DNA of 64,000 bases, from positions 97,411 to 161,410 of the forward strand of contig NZ_HG931175.1 in the NCBI RefSeq assembly GCF_000582785.1, written 5' to 3'. Below, one piece after another: positions 12,721 through 22,013 of the stretch. Under the pieces are notes generated by a model. That model searched no databases, was not told the DNA's origin, and saw only the letters and a list, made by a program, of their open reading frames with translations. The stretch's first letter is position 1. The number at the start of each line of letters is the position of its first letter. The translations under genes were made by a program, and so were the position numbers. The DNA is from Candidatus Blastococcus massiliensis AP3. GTDB lineage: Bacteria; Actinomycetota; Actinomycetes; Mycobacteriales; Geodermatophilaceae.

Positions 12721-13740
12721 CGTCAGGCGGGAGGACGCGTCGTCGTCGAAGAGGCGGTCGTGCGTGGACAGCGCGAAGCGGTCGGTCATCCCGGACACGT
12801 AGTCGACGACCTGGGTGACGGCGTCGGCCTCGGTGTCGCGGTAGCTCGCGGGGATCAGGTCGGGGTGCGCGAGGTGGTGGTCGACCAGCCGCCGGATGAC
12901 GTCGATGGCAACCTGCTTGGCCCCTGCGGCGGTCTCGGAGTTGTAGACGCGTTCGAACATGAACGACCGCAGCTCGTGCATGGCCTCCAGCGGCTCGGCG
13001 GCCATCACCACGGCCTCGCTGCCCGGTGCCAGGGACCCGTCGACGACGGCGTCGATCATGGCGCCGACCATCTGGCTGCCCGGCTCCCCGAAGACGGCGC
13101 GGGCGCGGGAGGGCAGGTCGGCGGGCCGCAGGACGCCGGCGCGGACGGCGTCCAGCGCGTCGTGGGAGAGGTAGCCGATGCGGTCGGCGTACCGGACGCA
13201 CTCGCCCTCGCGGGTCGCCGGCGGCGGGCTGATCTTCCAGCTGTGCGCCCGGACGCCGTCGCGGACCTCCCAGGTGAGGTTGAGGTCCTCGAGCACCTCG
13301 ACGATCCGGACCCCCTGGGCGGCGTGGTGCCAGCCGCCGGGCACGTACGGGTCGAACGCCTCCTCGCCGATGTGCCCGAACGGTGAGTGGCCGACATCGT
13401 GGGCCAGGGCGATCGCCTCGGCGAGGGTCTCGTTGAGTCCTAGCGCCCGGGCCAGCGATCGCGCCACCTGGGTCACCTGCAGCGTGTGCGTCAGCCGGGT
13501 GACGAAGTGGTCGCCGTCGGGGTTGAGGAAGACCTGTGTCTTGTGCTTGAGCCGGCGGAAGGCCTTCGCGTGCAGGATGCGGTCGCGGTCGCGCTCGAAC
13601 GCCGTCCGCAGGGCGTCCTCCTGCTCCGGACGTGCGCGGCCCCGGCTCGCGCCCGACCGGGTCGCGGCCGGGGCGAGCTCCTCCTCGGCCCGTTCGCGCG
13701 CGGGCCGGTCGGTGAAGCGGAAGGGAGCGCCGGCTGCCAT
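12706..13740 (-). CDS. dgt: deoxyguanosinetriphosphate triphosphohydrolase-like protein
   Basis: A 344-residue HD-domain hydrolase of the dGTPase family, which cuts dNTPs to nucleoside and triphosphate. The early motif FRRLKHKTQVF, the metal-binding His in THTLQVTQ and the His-Asp pair in AHDVGHSPFGH give a complete active site. The length fits the short type-2 dGTPases. Its ATG shares one base with the mshC stop codon (TGATG), so the two are translationally coupled. The physiological substrate range is not predictable from sequence. Confidence 0.9.
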   Translation of the reverse strand: MAAGAPFRFTDRPARERAEEELAPAATRSGASRGRARPEQEDALRTAFERDRDRILHAKAFRRLKHKTQVFLNPDGDHFVTRLTHTLQVTQVARSLARALGLNETLAEAIALAHDVGHSPFGHIGEEAFDPYVPGGWHHAAQGVRIVEVLEDLNLTWEVRDGVRAHSWKISPPPATREGECVRYADRIGYLSHDALDAVRAGVLRPADLPSRARAVFGEPGSQMVGAMIDAVVDGSLAPGSEAVVMAAEPLEAMHELRSFMFERVYNSETAAGAKQVAIDVIRRLVDHHLAHPDLIPASYRDTEADAVTQVVDYVSGMTDRFALSTHDRLFDDDASSRLTPLLR

Positions 13741-15032
13741 CAGCGGTCCCGGGGCGTGGGCGTTGCGGCGCACGTCTCCAGGGCCACGCCGAGCAACGCG
13801 TCGACGGCGTCGCACACCACCGCCGGCGCCTGCTCCTCCCGCTCCCCGGCCGCCGACAGGGTGGCGGCCGCCCAGGCGTCGACCACCGCGATGGCCCCGG
13901 GGCTGTCCAGGTCGTCGGAGAGCCGCTCGCGCAGGCCGTGCAGCACCGGCCCGGCCGGCGCCCCGGCGTCCTGGGCGACGGCACGTCGCCAGGTGTCCAG
14001 CCGCTCGTGCGCCTCGTGGAGCAGTGCCGGCGTCCACGCGCGGTCGGTGCGGTAGTGCCCGGACAGCAGGGCCAGCCGGATCGCCATCGGGTCGACGCCC
14101 TCGCCGCGCAGCTTGGAGACGAAGACCAGGTTGCCCCGGCTCTTGCTCATCTTCTCGCCGTCGAGGCCGATCATCGCCGCGTGCACGTACGCCCGGGCGA
14201 ACGGCCCCTTCTCCCCCGTCGCCGTGGCGGTCAGCGCCTCGGCGTGGACGGCGGAGTACTCGTGGTGCGGGAACACCAGGTCGCTGCCGCCGCCCTGGAC
14301 GTCGAAGCCCATGCCGATCGTGTCCAGGGCGATCGTGGCGCACTCGATGTGCCAGCCGGGCCGGCCCTCGGTGCCGCGCGGCCCGGGCCAGGTCGGCTCG
14401 CCGGGGCGGGCACCCCGCCAGAGCAGCGGGTCCAGGGGCTGCCGCTTGCCCGCGCGCTCGGGGTCGCCGCCGCGCTCGGCGATGAAGCCCAGCATGGTCG
14501 CCTCGTCGTAGCGGGACTCGCTGCCGAAGCCCGGCGCCTTCGCGACGTCGTGGTAGACGTCGCCGGTGCCGTCGTCGAGCACGTAGGCCAGGCCCTCGTC
14601 GAGCAGGGTCTCGATGTGGGCGACGATCCGCGGGATGGACTCGACGGCCCCCACGAAGTCCTCCGGCGGCAGGACGCGCAGCGCCGTCATGTCCTCGCGG
14701 AACAGCGCCGTCTCGCGCATGCCCAGGACGACCCAGTCCTCGCCGTCGCGGTCGGCGCGCTCGAGCAGCGGGTCGTCGATGTCGGTGACGTTCTGGACGT
14801 AGTGCACGGCGTGGCCGGCGTCCCGCCAGACCCGGTTGACCAGGTCGAAGGCCAGGTAGGTGGCGGCGTGGCCGAGGTGTGTGGCGTCGTAGGGCGTGAT
14901 GCCGCAGACGTACATGCGCGCCGTCCGGTCCGGGCTGGTGGCCACGACCTCGCCGCGGGCGGTGTCGTGCACCTTGAGCGCGGGGCCGGTCCCGGGCAGG
15001 GTCGGCAGGAGCGGAGCGGGCCAGGAGAGCAC
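13740..15032 (-). CDS. mshC: cysteine--GlcN-inositol ligase of mycothiol synthesis
   Basis: A 430-residue paralogue of cysteinyl-tRNA synthetase that joins Cys to glucosaminyl-inositol, the third step in making mycothiol, the main actinobacterial thiol. The [14 protein letters not shown] segment holds the zinc-ligand Cys and the HIGH-type motif; KMSKS is present in [11 protein letters not shown]. The C-terminus lacks the anticodon-binding extension of true CysRS. The conserved neighbours (dGTPase-like, SCO1664, DUF3090, phosphomutase-like, UppP) match the actinobacterial mshC region. The start is GTG at 15032. Confidence 0.93.
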   Translation of the reverse strand: MLSWPAPLLPTLPGTGPALKVHDTARGEVVATSPDRTARMYVCGITPYDATHLGHAATYLAFDLVNRVWRDAGHAVHYVQNVTDIDDPLLERADRDGEDWVVLGMRETALFREDMTALRVLPPEDFVGAVESIPRIVAHIETLLDEGLAYVLDDGTGDVYHDVAKAPGFGSESRYDEATMLGFIAERGGDPERAGKRQPLDPLLWRGARPGEPTWPGPRGTEGRPGWHIECATIALDTIGMGFDVQGGGSDLVFPHHEYSAVHAEALTATATGEKGPFARAYVHAAMIGLDGEKMSKSRGNLVFVSKLRGEGVDPMAIRLALLSGHYRTDRAWTPALLHEAHERLDTWRRAVAQDAGAPAGPVLHGLRERLSDDLDSPGAIAVVDAWAAATLSAAGEREEQAPAVVCDAVDALLGVALETCAATPTPRDR

Positions 15033-15215
15033 GACCCGAGCCTAGAAGGACCCCGTCCACGCCACCCCGCTCGGGCCCGGGACGAGGCCGGGAGGCCGAC
15101 GCGTCGGCGGTGGGCCGTGCGAGCCACCGCAATGATCACCGCACGCCCACGGTTGCCTTCGGCCCCGGAACCACCGCCCTCAGCGGGTGGTGATCTTCCC
15201 GTCGGACCTCGCGGC

Positions 15216-15611
15216 TCAGGGCCAGGTGACGGCGTGCCGGTCGAACTGCTCGCCGGTCTGGATGCCGACGACGCAGAAGACCATCCCCGACGGGTCGAGC
15301 AACTGCCAGAACGACCCCATGTCGCGGTGCCGGGTCGCACCGAGCGCCTCCAGCCGGGCCACCTCCGCGGGGATGTCGTCGGTCTCGATGTCGACGTGCC
15401 AGCGGGGCGCCGTGCCCTCGCCGGTCCGCTGGATCTCGACGTGCCAGCCCTCGGCGAACGAGCCCAGCGACGCCCACTTCTCGTCGTCGCCGTCGGGCTC
15501 GGCCGTCCGGCCGGTGGCCCCGGCCCAGAAGGCGGTGCCGGCCGCATGGTGCTCCGGCGGCAGGTCCAGCAGCAGGATCGACAGACGCGAGCGGTGCGGC
15601 ATGGCGCTCAT
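15216..15611 (-). CDS. VOC/glyoxalase-like domain protein
   Basis: A 131-residue single-domain protein of the vicinal oxygen chelate superfamily. The paired beta-alpha-beta-beta-beta modules are recognisable from LSILLLDLPPEHHAAGTAFW and WHVDIETDDIPAEVARLEALGA to LLDPSGMVFCVVG. Several metal-ligand positions are His or Glu (WHVEIQ, WHVDIE). The substrate is unknown. It opens a run of minus-strand genes interrupted by a palindromic repeat just upstream. Confidence 0.8.
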   Translation of the reverse strand: MSAMPHRSRLSILLLDLPPEHHAAGTAFWAGATGRTAEPDGDDEKWASLGSFAEGWHVEIQRTGEGTAPRWHVDIETDDIPAEVARLEALGATRHRDMGSFWQLLDPSGMVFCVVGIQTGEQFDRHAVTWP

Positions 15612-15626
15612 CCTGGATCACGCCAC

Positions 15627-15690
15627 CGACGAGATCGGCCCGGTCGCCCGGATCAGCGTGCCGAAGGGGGCGGGTGTGCAGATCTCGTCG
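15627..15690. repeat. palindromic dispersed repeat, copy 1
   Basis: CGACGAGATC at 15627-15636 is the exact inverse complement of GATCTCGTCG at 15681-15690. The right half contains GTGTGCAGATCTCG, also found in the element at 21,879. The same GC-rich segment (GGGGGCG next to GTGTGCAG) precedes the right arm in both. It lies between the VOC and SCO1664 genes, as expected for a REP-like intergenic repeat that may also end transcripts. Confidence 0.65.
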
Positions 15691-16440
15691 TCAGAACGGC
15701 GGCCATGGCAGGGCGGGCCAGTCGCCGCTGGGTTCCGGGTGCCGGCCGGTGCGCAGCATCTCGGCCACCCGCTGCTGGGTGCAGCGGACCTCGCGCCGGG
15801 TGAGGTGCTCGTGCAGCCGCTCCCCCAGGTCCCCGCGCAGCCCGTCGGCCAGCCCCTCCAGCACCCGCACAGCCTCGGCCGGCAGCTTCGTGCCCGCCCA
15901 GCGCCAGAGCAGGGTCCGCAGCTTCGGGTCCACGGAGAAGCAGATGCCGTGATCGACGCCGTACACGTGGCCGTCGGGCACCGGGATGATGTGCCCGCCC
16001 TTGCGGTCGGCGTTGTTCACCACCGCGTCGAAGACGGCCATCCGGCGCAGCGCCGGATCGTCCCGGCGCACGAACTCCGCGAGGTCGACCTCGTCGTCCC
16101 CGTCGATCCAGAGCTGCACCATGCCGGGGCCGAACGGGCCGTCGCGCAGCACGGTGGGCGGCACGACCCGCCAGCCGGTGGCCTCGGAGACCAGGTAGGC
16201 CGAGATCTCCCGGCCGGCGAGCGTGCCGTCGGGAAAGTCCCAGAGCGGCCGCTCCCCTGCCACCGGCTTGTAGACGCACTCGGCGGCGAGCGACTCCGTC
16301 CGGATCGCGCCGACCAGGGTCACGTTGGAGGCGTCGAGCATCCGCCCCTCGAGGTCGATCTCGCCGGTCTGCAGCAGCTGCAGGGCCTCGGCGTCGTCGG
16401 CGGGCGCGCGGAGGACGGGTTCGACGGGTCGCTCGCTCAT
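15691..16440 (-). CDS. SCO1664 family protein
   Basis: A 249-residue protein of the actinobacterial SCO1664 family. It has kinase-like features: ECVYKPVAGERPLWDFPDG at the expected Lys-containing strand, VFDAVVNNADRKGGH resembling the catalytic loop of phosphoinositide/HipA-type kinases, and GVDHGICF where the metal-binding Asp would lie. This suggests a phosphotransferase, but no substrate is known for the family. It lies 13 bases downstream of the DUF3090 gene, in the same conserved mshC neighbourhood. Confidence 0.85.
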   Translation of the reverse strand: MSERPVEPVLRAPADDAEALQLLQTGEIDLEGRMLDASNVTLVGAIRTESLAAECVYKPVAGERPLWDFPDGTLAGREISAYLVSEATGWRVVPPTVLRDGPFGPGMVQLWIDGDDEVDLAEFVRRDDPALRRMAVFDAVVNNADRKGGHIIPVPDGHVYGVDHGICFSVDPKLRTLLWRWAGTKLPAEAVRVLEGLADGLRGDLGERLHEHLTRREVRCTQQRVAEMLRTGRHPEPSGDWPALPWPPF

Positions 16441-16453
16441 CGCTCGCCGCCGG

Positions 16454-17005
16454 TCAGCGGCGGTACCCGTTCTGCCGGGGGCAGACGTGCCCGGTCGCGT
16501 CCAGCGGCAGCGAGCACAGCGGGCAGGAGGGGCGGCCCGCGGCGATGACACGGCGGGCCCGCGCGATGAAGGCCCGAGCGGCCATCGGCGTGATGGTCAC
16601 GCGCAGCGCGTCAGGCCCCTCGTCGCTGTCGGAGAGGATCGCGTCCTCCTCGATCGGTTCCTCGCCGGCGGCCACCGCTTCCACGACGACCGCCTGCGCG
16701 GCGCCGTCCCAAGCCAGGCCCATGGCCGCCACCCGGAACTCCTCGTCCACGGGCGGGGTGAGCGGTTCGAGGTCGTCGACGTCGGCGTCCGGCGGGATGA
16801 CCGCGTCGGCACGCCCGGAGACCTCGTCGAGGAGCTCGGCCATGCGGTCGGCCAGCACCTGGACCTGCGTCTTCTCCAACGCGACGCTGACCGTGCGGCC
16901 GGCGTCGTCGGAGGCCTGCAGGTAGAAGGTGCGGTCTCCTGGCTGGCCCACGGTTCCGGCGACGAATCGGCTCGGACGGTCGAAGAGATGGACCTGGCGG
17001 GGCAC
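16454..17005 (-). CDS. DUF3090 family protein
   Basis: A 183-residue protein of the actinobacterial DUF3090 family. The N-terminal two thirds are beta-rich with DRPSRFVAGTVGQPGDRTFYL; the C-terminus has CPLCSLPLDATGHVCPRQNGYRR, a compact zinc-ribbon-like cysteine set. Function unknown; it nearly always accompanies the SCO1664 and phosphomutase-like genes, so the three probably act together. The start is GTG at 17005. Confidence 0.88.
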   Translation of the reverse strand: MPRQVHLFDRPSRFVAGTVGQPGDRTFYLQASDDAGRTVSVALEKTQVQVLADRMAELLDEVSGRADAVIPPDADVDDLEPLTPPVDEEFRVAAMGLAWDGAAQAVVVEAVAAGEEPIEEDAILSDSDEGPDALRVTITPMAARAFIARARRVIAAGRPSCPLCSLPLDATGHVCPRQNGYRR

Positions 17006-17064
17006 GCGCCCAGGTTACGCGGGCGCGCCCGCCGTCCGTCCCGGCCACACCGCCCGCAGGGGGC

Positions 17065-17763
17065 TCAGGCCCCCGAGCCGGCCCCGCCGCCGACGACGGC
17101 GTCCGACGACGCCTTCTTCCGCCGGCGCTTGCGCGGCGGAGGGATGAGTGCCGCGACGTCCCCGCCGGAGTCGTTGACCCGGACGACGAACGGACGGGTG
17201 TCGGTGTAGGTGACCACCGAGATCGACGCCGGGTCGACGACGATCCGCTGGAACTGGTCCAGGTGCAGGCCGAGCGCGTCGGCGAGGATCGCCTTGATCA
17301 CGTCGCCGTGGCTGCAGGCCAGCCACACCGCGTCGGGTCCGAGCTGGGCGTTCCAGGCGCGCACCGCGGCCACCGCCCTGGTCTGCGTCTGCGCCAGCCC
17401 CTCGCCCTCCGGGCCGGGGAACACCGCGGCCGAGGGGTGCTGCTGCACGACCTTCCACAGCGGCTCCTTGACCAGCTCCTTGATCGCGCGGCCGGTCCAG
17501 TCGCCGTAGCGGGCCTCGCCGAGCCGGTCGTCGGTGCGCAGCTCCAGGTCCCGGCCCTCCAGCACCGCCGAGGCCGTCTGCACGCAGCGCTCCAGCGGGC
17601 TGCTCACGACGGCGGCCAGGGGCACCGTGGCCAGCCGCTCCCCCAGCGCGCGCACCTGCGCCTGCCCCGTCTCGTCGAGCTGGACAGCGGGGGTCCAGCC
17701 GGCGAGGATCCCGCCGGCGTTGGCCGTCGTCCGGCCGTGCCGGAGCAGGATCACCGTGGTCAC
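17065..17763 (-). CDS. histidine phosphatase family protein, phosphomutase-like
   Basis: A 232-residue member of the branch-2-like histidine phosphatases found next to mshC in actinobacteria (MSMEG_4193 family). The catalytic LLRHGRTTAN motif is at residues 6-15, the second Arg follows in SSPLERCVQTA, and the second catalytic His in ACSHGD. A basic tail, KRRRKKASSDA, is unusual for the enzyme core. The substrate is unknown. It precedes the DUF3090 gene by about 60 bases on the same strand. Confidence 0.88.
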   Translation of the reverse strand: MTTVILLRHGRTTANAGGILAGWTPAVQLDETGQAQVRALGERLATVPLAAVVSSPLERCVQTASAVLEGRDLELRTDDRLGEARYGDWTGRAIKELVKEPLWKVVQQHPSAAVFPGPEGEGLAQTQTRAVAAVRAWNAQLGPDAVWLACSHGDVIKAILADALGLHLDQFQRIVVDPASISVVTYTDTRPFVVRVNDSGGDVAALIPPPRKRRRKKASSDAVVGGGAGSGA

Positions 17764-17920
17764 CGGCGCAGCCTATGCGGGTGGCCCGGTCAGGCCCCGT
17801 CCCGAGGCTCGCCCCGAGCGTGCGGGGTCCTTCTGGGGGTCCTTCCACCGACGCGAGCTCGCGAGCGGTCGGGGGCTCGGGGGTCCTGTCGCACGACCGC
17901 GGAGCCTACGGTGGCGCCGC

Positions 17921-18787
17921 TCAGCGCGGCGCCGGCGAGGGGCTGACCTCGATGGTGCCCACCGGGTCGAGGACACCGGTCCAGACCAGCACGAGCAGCA
18001 GCGTGCCGAGCGCGATCCGGTAGACGACGAACGGCGTGAAGCTGCCCCGGTCCAGGTAGCGCAGCAGCCAGGCGATGACGGTCAGCCCCACGCCGAAGGC
18101 GATGACGGTGGCCAGGATCGTCGGCCCCCACGAGATCGACTCGCCCTCGACGTCGCCGGTCAGCGCCTCGTAGGCCTGGAAGAACCCCGAGCCCAGGACG
18201 GCGGGGATGGCGAGCAGGAAGGAGTACCGCGCCGCCGCCGAGCGGGAGTAGCCGAGGAAGAGCCCCATCGTGATGGTGCCGCCGGAGCGGGAGACGCCGG
18301 GGATCAGCGCCAGGGCCTGGGCGAAGCCGTAGCCGAGGCCGTGCGGCACGGTGAGGTCGGCGAGCTGCCGCTGCTTGGCGCCCACCCGGTCGGCCCAGTA
18401 GAGGATCAGCGCGAACACGATGAGCGTCGTCGCCACGATGCGCAGGTCGCGGAGCGTCGTCTCGATGGAGTCCTGGAACAGCAGCCCGAGGATCACGATC
18501 GGCAGGCTGCCGATGATGATCAGCCAGCCCATGCGGGCGTCGGGGTCGCCCTTCCGGCGGCCGCCGAGCGACGCCACCCAGGCGGTGACGATCCGCCAGA
18601 TGTCCTTCCGGAAGTACAGGAGGACGGCGGCCTCGGTGCCGATCTGGGTGATGGCGGTGAAGGCCGCGCCGGGGTCCTGCCAGCCGAAGGCCTCCCCCAC
18701 GACACGCAGGTGGGCGCTGGAGGAGATCGGCAGGAACTCGGTCAGCCCCTGGACCACTCCCAGGACGACCGCTTCGAACCAGCCCAT
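17921..18787 (-). CDS. uppP: undecaprenyl-diphosphatase
   Basis: A 288-residue membrane enzyme that removes phosphate from undecaprenyl diphosphate, recycling the lipid carrier for cell-wall synthesis; loss or excess alters bacitracin sensitivity. Signature motifs are the N-terminal [15 protein letters not shown] and the central [17 protein letters not shown], with about eight membrane helices. ATG 18787 was chosen because a GAGAGGAAGAG purine run sits just before it; an in-frame GTG at 18802 is the alternative. It follows the aldo/keto reductase divergently. Confidence 0.95.
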   Translation of the reverse strand: MGWFEAVVLGVVQGLTEFLPISSSAHLRVVGEAFGWQDPGAAFTAITQIGTEAAVLLYFRKDIWRIVTAWVASLGGRRKGDPDARMGWLIIIGSLPIVILGLLFQDSIETTLRDLRIVATTLIVFALILYWADRVGAKQRQLADLTVPHGLGYGFAQALALIPGVSRSGGTITMGLFLGYSRSAAARYSFLLAIPAVLGSGFFQAYEALTGDVEGESISWGPTILATVIAFGVGLTVIAWLLRYLDRGSFTPFVVYRIALGTLLLVLVWTGVLDPVGTIEVSPSPAPR

Positions 18788-18940
18788 CTCTTCCTCTCCC
18801 ACCGGGGAACCACGGTCAGCCGCCCACGACGGGCACGAGCGGTCACCCTAGGCGGAGGCGCCGACGGGTTCCGCCGCGCCGCTCCGAGGCGGCGCATGCT
18901 CACGCGTGGCAGTCCCCCGGCGCCGGTAGGTTGGCCGGTC

Positions 18941-19921
18941 GTGGAACAACGGGCACTCGGGCGCAGCGGTCTGGTCGTCAGCAGGCTGGCGCTGGGCACG
19001 ATGACCTGGGGCCGCGACACCGACGAGGACGAGGCCGCGATGCAGCTCACGGCGTTCGTCGACGCCGGCGGGACGCTCGTGGACACCGCGGACGTCTACT
19101 GCGACGGGGACAGCGAGCGCATCCTGGGCCACCTGCTCGCCGACGTCGTGCCGCGCTCCGACGTCCTCGTCTCCACCAAGGCCTCCGGCCGCACCGGCAA
19201 GGGCCCGATGGGCCGCGGCGCCTCCCGCGGGCACCTGCTCGCCGCTCTCGACGCGTCCCTGGAACGGCTGGGCCTCGACCACGTCGACCTGTGGCAGGTG
19301 CACGCCTGGGACGATGCCACCCCGATCGAGGAGACCCTGGCCGCCTGCGACCTCGCCGTCTCCTCCGGCCGGGCCCGCTACATCGGCGTCAGCAACTTCT
19401 CCGGCTGGCAGACCGCCCAGGCCGCCACCTGGCAGCGCGCCTGGCCCGGCCGCACGCCGATCGTGAGCACCCAGGTCGAGTACTCCCTGCTGCAGCGCGG
19501 CGTGGAGCGCGAGGTCGTGCCGGCCGCCGAGGCGCTGGGCCTGGGCGTGCTGGCCTGGTCGCCGCTCGGCCGCGGCATCCTCACCGGCAAGTACCGGCAC
19601 AGCACGCCCTCGGAGTCCCGCGGCGCCTCCCCGCAGTGGCAGGCGTTCATCGACGGGCTGCGCTCCCCCACCTCCGACCGCATCGTCGAGGCGGTCATCA
19701 CCGCCGCCGAGGGGCTCGGCACCAGCCCGCTGGGCGTGGCACTGGCCTGGGTGCGCGACCGCCCCGGCGTCGTGGCGCCGGTCGTGGGCGCGCGGACCGC
19801 GCAGCAGCTGCAGGCCTCGCTGGACGCCGACGGCGTCCGGCTGCCCGCGGCGATCCGCACCGCGCTGGAGGACGTGTCCGTTCCCGCCTCCGGCTATCCC
19901 GAGCGCAGGGCGGACCGATGA
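18941..19921 (+). CDS. aldo/keto reductase
   Basis: A 326-residue NADPH-dependent oxidoreductase with the aldo/keto reductase barrel. The catalytic set is visible: Asp and Tyr in LVDTADVYCDGDSE, Lys in STKASGR and His in LWQVHAWDD. The C-terminal cofactor-binding segment VAPVVGARTAQQL is also present. It belongs to the large group of bacterial AKRs close to AKR11/12, whose substrates are uncertain. TAGGTT at 18927-18932 is a good -10 box only about nine bases before the GTG, so the mRNA is probably leaderless. The stop overlaps the helicase start. Confidence 0.88.
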   Translation: MEQRALGRSGLVVSRLALGTMTWGRDTDEDEAAMQLTAFVDAGGTLVDTADVYCDGDSERILGHLLADVVPRSDVLVSTKASGRTGKGPMGRGASRGHLLAALDASLERLGLDHVDLWQVHAWDDATPIEETLAACDLAVSSGRARYIGVSNFSGWQTAQAATWQRAWPGRTPIVSTQVEYSLLQRGVEREVVPAAEALGLGVLAWSPLGRGILTGKYRHSTPSESRGASPQWQAFIDGLRSPTSDRIVEAVITAAEGLGTSPLGVALAWVRDRPGVVAPVVGARTAQQLQASLDADGVRLPAAIRTALEDVSVPASGYPERRADR

Positions 19922-21870
19922 CGGCGGCACCCGTGCCGGTGCCGGGCGGCGACCCGGTCTTCGCCGCCTTCTGCGCGGCGGGTCTGTGGCCGGGCCTGGG
20001 ACGGCGGACGGCGGCGGAGCTGCCGGGCGTGAACATCACCGCCCCCGACGACGTCACCGCCGACCGGCTGCTGAAGCTGCCCCGCGTGGGACGGCAGCGC
20101 GCCGAGCGGCTCTTCTCCAGCTTCCTCGCCGCCCAGCCCACCTACGAGGTCGTCGAGCTGCTGGTCGCCGCGGGGCTGCAGGCCAAGCTCGCCGCCGGCG
20201 TCGCCGACACGCTGGGGCCCGACGCCGCCCGGCGGCTGCGGGACGACCCGTGGGCGCTGCTGAGCCTGCCCGGGGTGTCGCTCGGCGACGCCGACCGGCT
20301 CGCGATCGCCGTCCTCAAGGGCGCCGACCGGCAGGACGGCCGCCGCGGCCGTGCGATCGTCGGGCTCACCCTGCGGACGGCGACCCGCGACGGGCACACG
20401 GTGCTCCCCGCCGACCTCGTCGTCGCCGCACTGCAGGCCGAGGGCATCACCGATCCGGCGTCGGCCGTCGTGGCCGCGGTCGAGTCCGGCGAGGTCCTCG
20501 AGCACGAGCCGCCGGAGCGGGAGGACTCGGACGCGGAGCCGGACCCGGCGCTGCGCGCCCTCTCGCTGGCCCGCTACGGCATGGCCGAGGAGGCCGTCGC
20601 CGAGAACATCGCCCGGCTGGCCGCGGCCGCGGGGCGGATCGCCGACCCCGCGTCGGTGCGCGCGGTGGCCAAGGGGCTCGACGACGCCCAGAAGCGGGCG
20701 GTGGCGCAGGTCCTGGGCGCCGGGGTGAGCCTGCTGACCGGCGGACCCGGCACCGGCAAGAGTCGCACGGTCGCCGCCGTCGTCAAGCTGCTCCGCACCA
20801 AGGGGACCGAGGTGGCGCTGGCGGCGCCCACCGGCCGGGCGGCGAAGCGGCTGGAGGAGCTCACCGACCACCCCGCGGTGACCGTGCACCGGCTGCTCGG
20901 CGCGCAGGGCATGACCGGCGGGTTCGCGCGCAACGAGGAGTGGCCCCTGGACGCCGACGTCGTCGTCGTCGACGAGGCCTCGATGCTCGACGTCGAGCTC
21001 ACCGCCGCGCTGCTCGAGGCCTGCCCGGACGGCACCCACCTGCTGCTGGTGGGCGATCCGGCCCAGCTGCCCTCGATCGGTCCCGGCCACGTGCTGGGCG
21101 ACCTCATCGACTCGGGCGCCGTGCCGGTCACCGAGCTGACCACGCTGTACCGGCAGGCCGAGGGCGGCGCCATCGCACGGCTGGCGACCGGGGTGCGCGG
21201 CGGTGAGCTCCCACCGGTCGACTCACCCGACCGCGAGGTGGTGATCGTGCCGGCGACCGGCTCGGCCGAGGCCGCCCGGCGGGTCGTCCAGCTCGTCACC
21301 GACTCCATCCCGCGCGCGCTGGGCATCGATCCGGGCGCGGTGCAGGTGGTCACGCCGGTGCACCGCGGGCCGGCCGGCACGATCGAACTGAACAAGGCGC
21401 TCAAGGCCGCGCTCAACCCCGGCGAGGGCACGGTGTTCGGTTTCGACGTCGGCGACCGCGTCGTCGCCACCGCGAACCACCTCGACCTCGAGCCGATCGG
21501 CTTCGCCAACGGCGAGGTCGGCACGGTGACGAAGGCCGGCGACGGCTCGCTGGGCATCGACTTCTCGTCCGGACCGGTCACGGTGACCGGCACCGCGCTG
21601 TCGGACCTGCGGCACGGCTGGGCGATCACCGTGCACCGGGCGCAGGGCTCGGAGTGGCCGGGCGTCGTCGTCGTGCTGCCGCCCGAGGCCGGCGGCATGC
21701 TGTCGCGGCCGCTGGTCTACACCGCGCTCACGCGGGCGCAGCGGCACCTGTCGATCGTGCATGCCACCGGCTCGGCGCTGGTCCGCGCGGTGCGCGAGGT
21801 CGACGTCCGGCCGCGGCGCACGCGGCTGGCCGCACTGCTGGCCGAGTACGCCGCCGACCTCGCCGACTGA
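19918..21870 (+). CDS. RecD-like DNA helicase with N-terminal helix-hairpin-helix region
   Basis: A 650-residue superfamily 1B helicase of RecD2 type. Residues 1-190 hold helix-hairpin-helix-like DNA-binding repeats (LPRVGRQRAERLF, LSLPGVSLGDADRLA). The motor has Walker A TGGPGTGKSRT near residue 278, Walker B VVVDEASMLD, and later motifs including ITVHRAQGSEWPGVVVVLP and YTALTRAQ. RecD2 helicases act outside RecBCD in replication stress and repair. The ATG overlaps the aldo/keto reductase stop (ATGA), an odd coupling for unrelated functions. Confidence 0.88.
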   Translation: MTAAPVPVPGGDPVFAAFCAAGLWPGLGRRTAAELPGVNITAPDDVTADRLLKLPRVGRQRAERLFSSFLAAQPTYEVVELLVAAGLQAKLAAGVADTLGPDAARRLRDDPWALLSLPGVSLGDADRLAIAVLKGADRQDGRRGRAIVGLTLRTATRDGHTVLPADLVVAALQAEGITDPASAVVAAVESGEVLEHEPPEREDSDAEPDPALRALSLARYGMAEEAVAENIARLAAAAGRIADPASVRAVAKGLDDAQKRAVAQVLGAGVSLLTGGPGTGKSRTVAAVVKLLRTKGTEVALAAPTGRAAKRLEELTDHPAVTVHRLLGAQGMTGGFARNEEWPLDADVVVVDEASMLDVELTAALLEACPDGTHLLLVGDPAQLPSIGPGHVLGDLIDSGAVPVTELTTLYRQAEGGAIARLATGVRGGELPPVDSPDREVVIVPATGSAEAARRVVQLVTDSIPRALGIDPGAVQVVTPVHRGPAGTIELNKALKAALNPGEGTVFGFDVGDRVVATANHLDLEPIGFANGEVGTVTKAGDGSLGIDFSSGPVTVTGTALSDLRHGWAITVHRAQGSEWPGVVVVLPPEAGGMLSRPLVYTALTRAQRHLSIVHATGSALVRAVREVDVRPRRTRLAALLAEYAADLAD

Positions 21871-21878
21871 CACCTCTT

Positions 21879-21939
21879 CGACGAGATCTGCACACTGGTC
21901 GTCTTCAGGACGCCGATGGGGGCGAGTGTGCAGATCTCG
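21879..21939. repeat. palindromic dispersed repeat, copy 2; possible terminator of recD-like gene
   Basis: CGAGATCTGCACA is repeated exactly inverted as TGTGCAGATCTCG at 21927-21939, giving a 13-bp stem with a loop of about 32 bases. It starts a few bases after the helicase stop codon, so it could end that transcript. It is the longer relative of the repeat at 15,627. Confidence 0.7.
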
Positions 21940-22013
21940 CGGCGCGAACGCGACGGGCGCGGCCCCCGCCCGGAGGCAGGGACCGCGCCCGCGCGCGGTG
22001 CGGAGGAGCGAGG

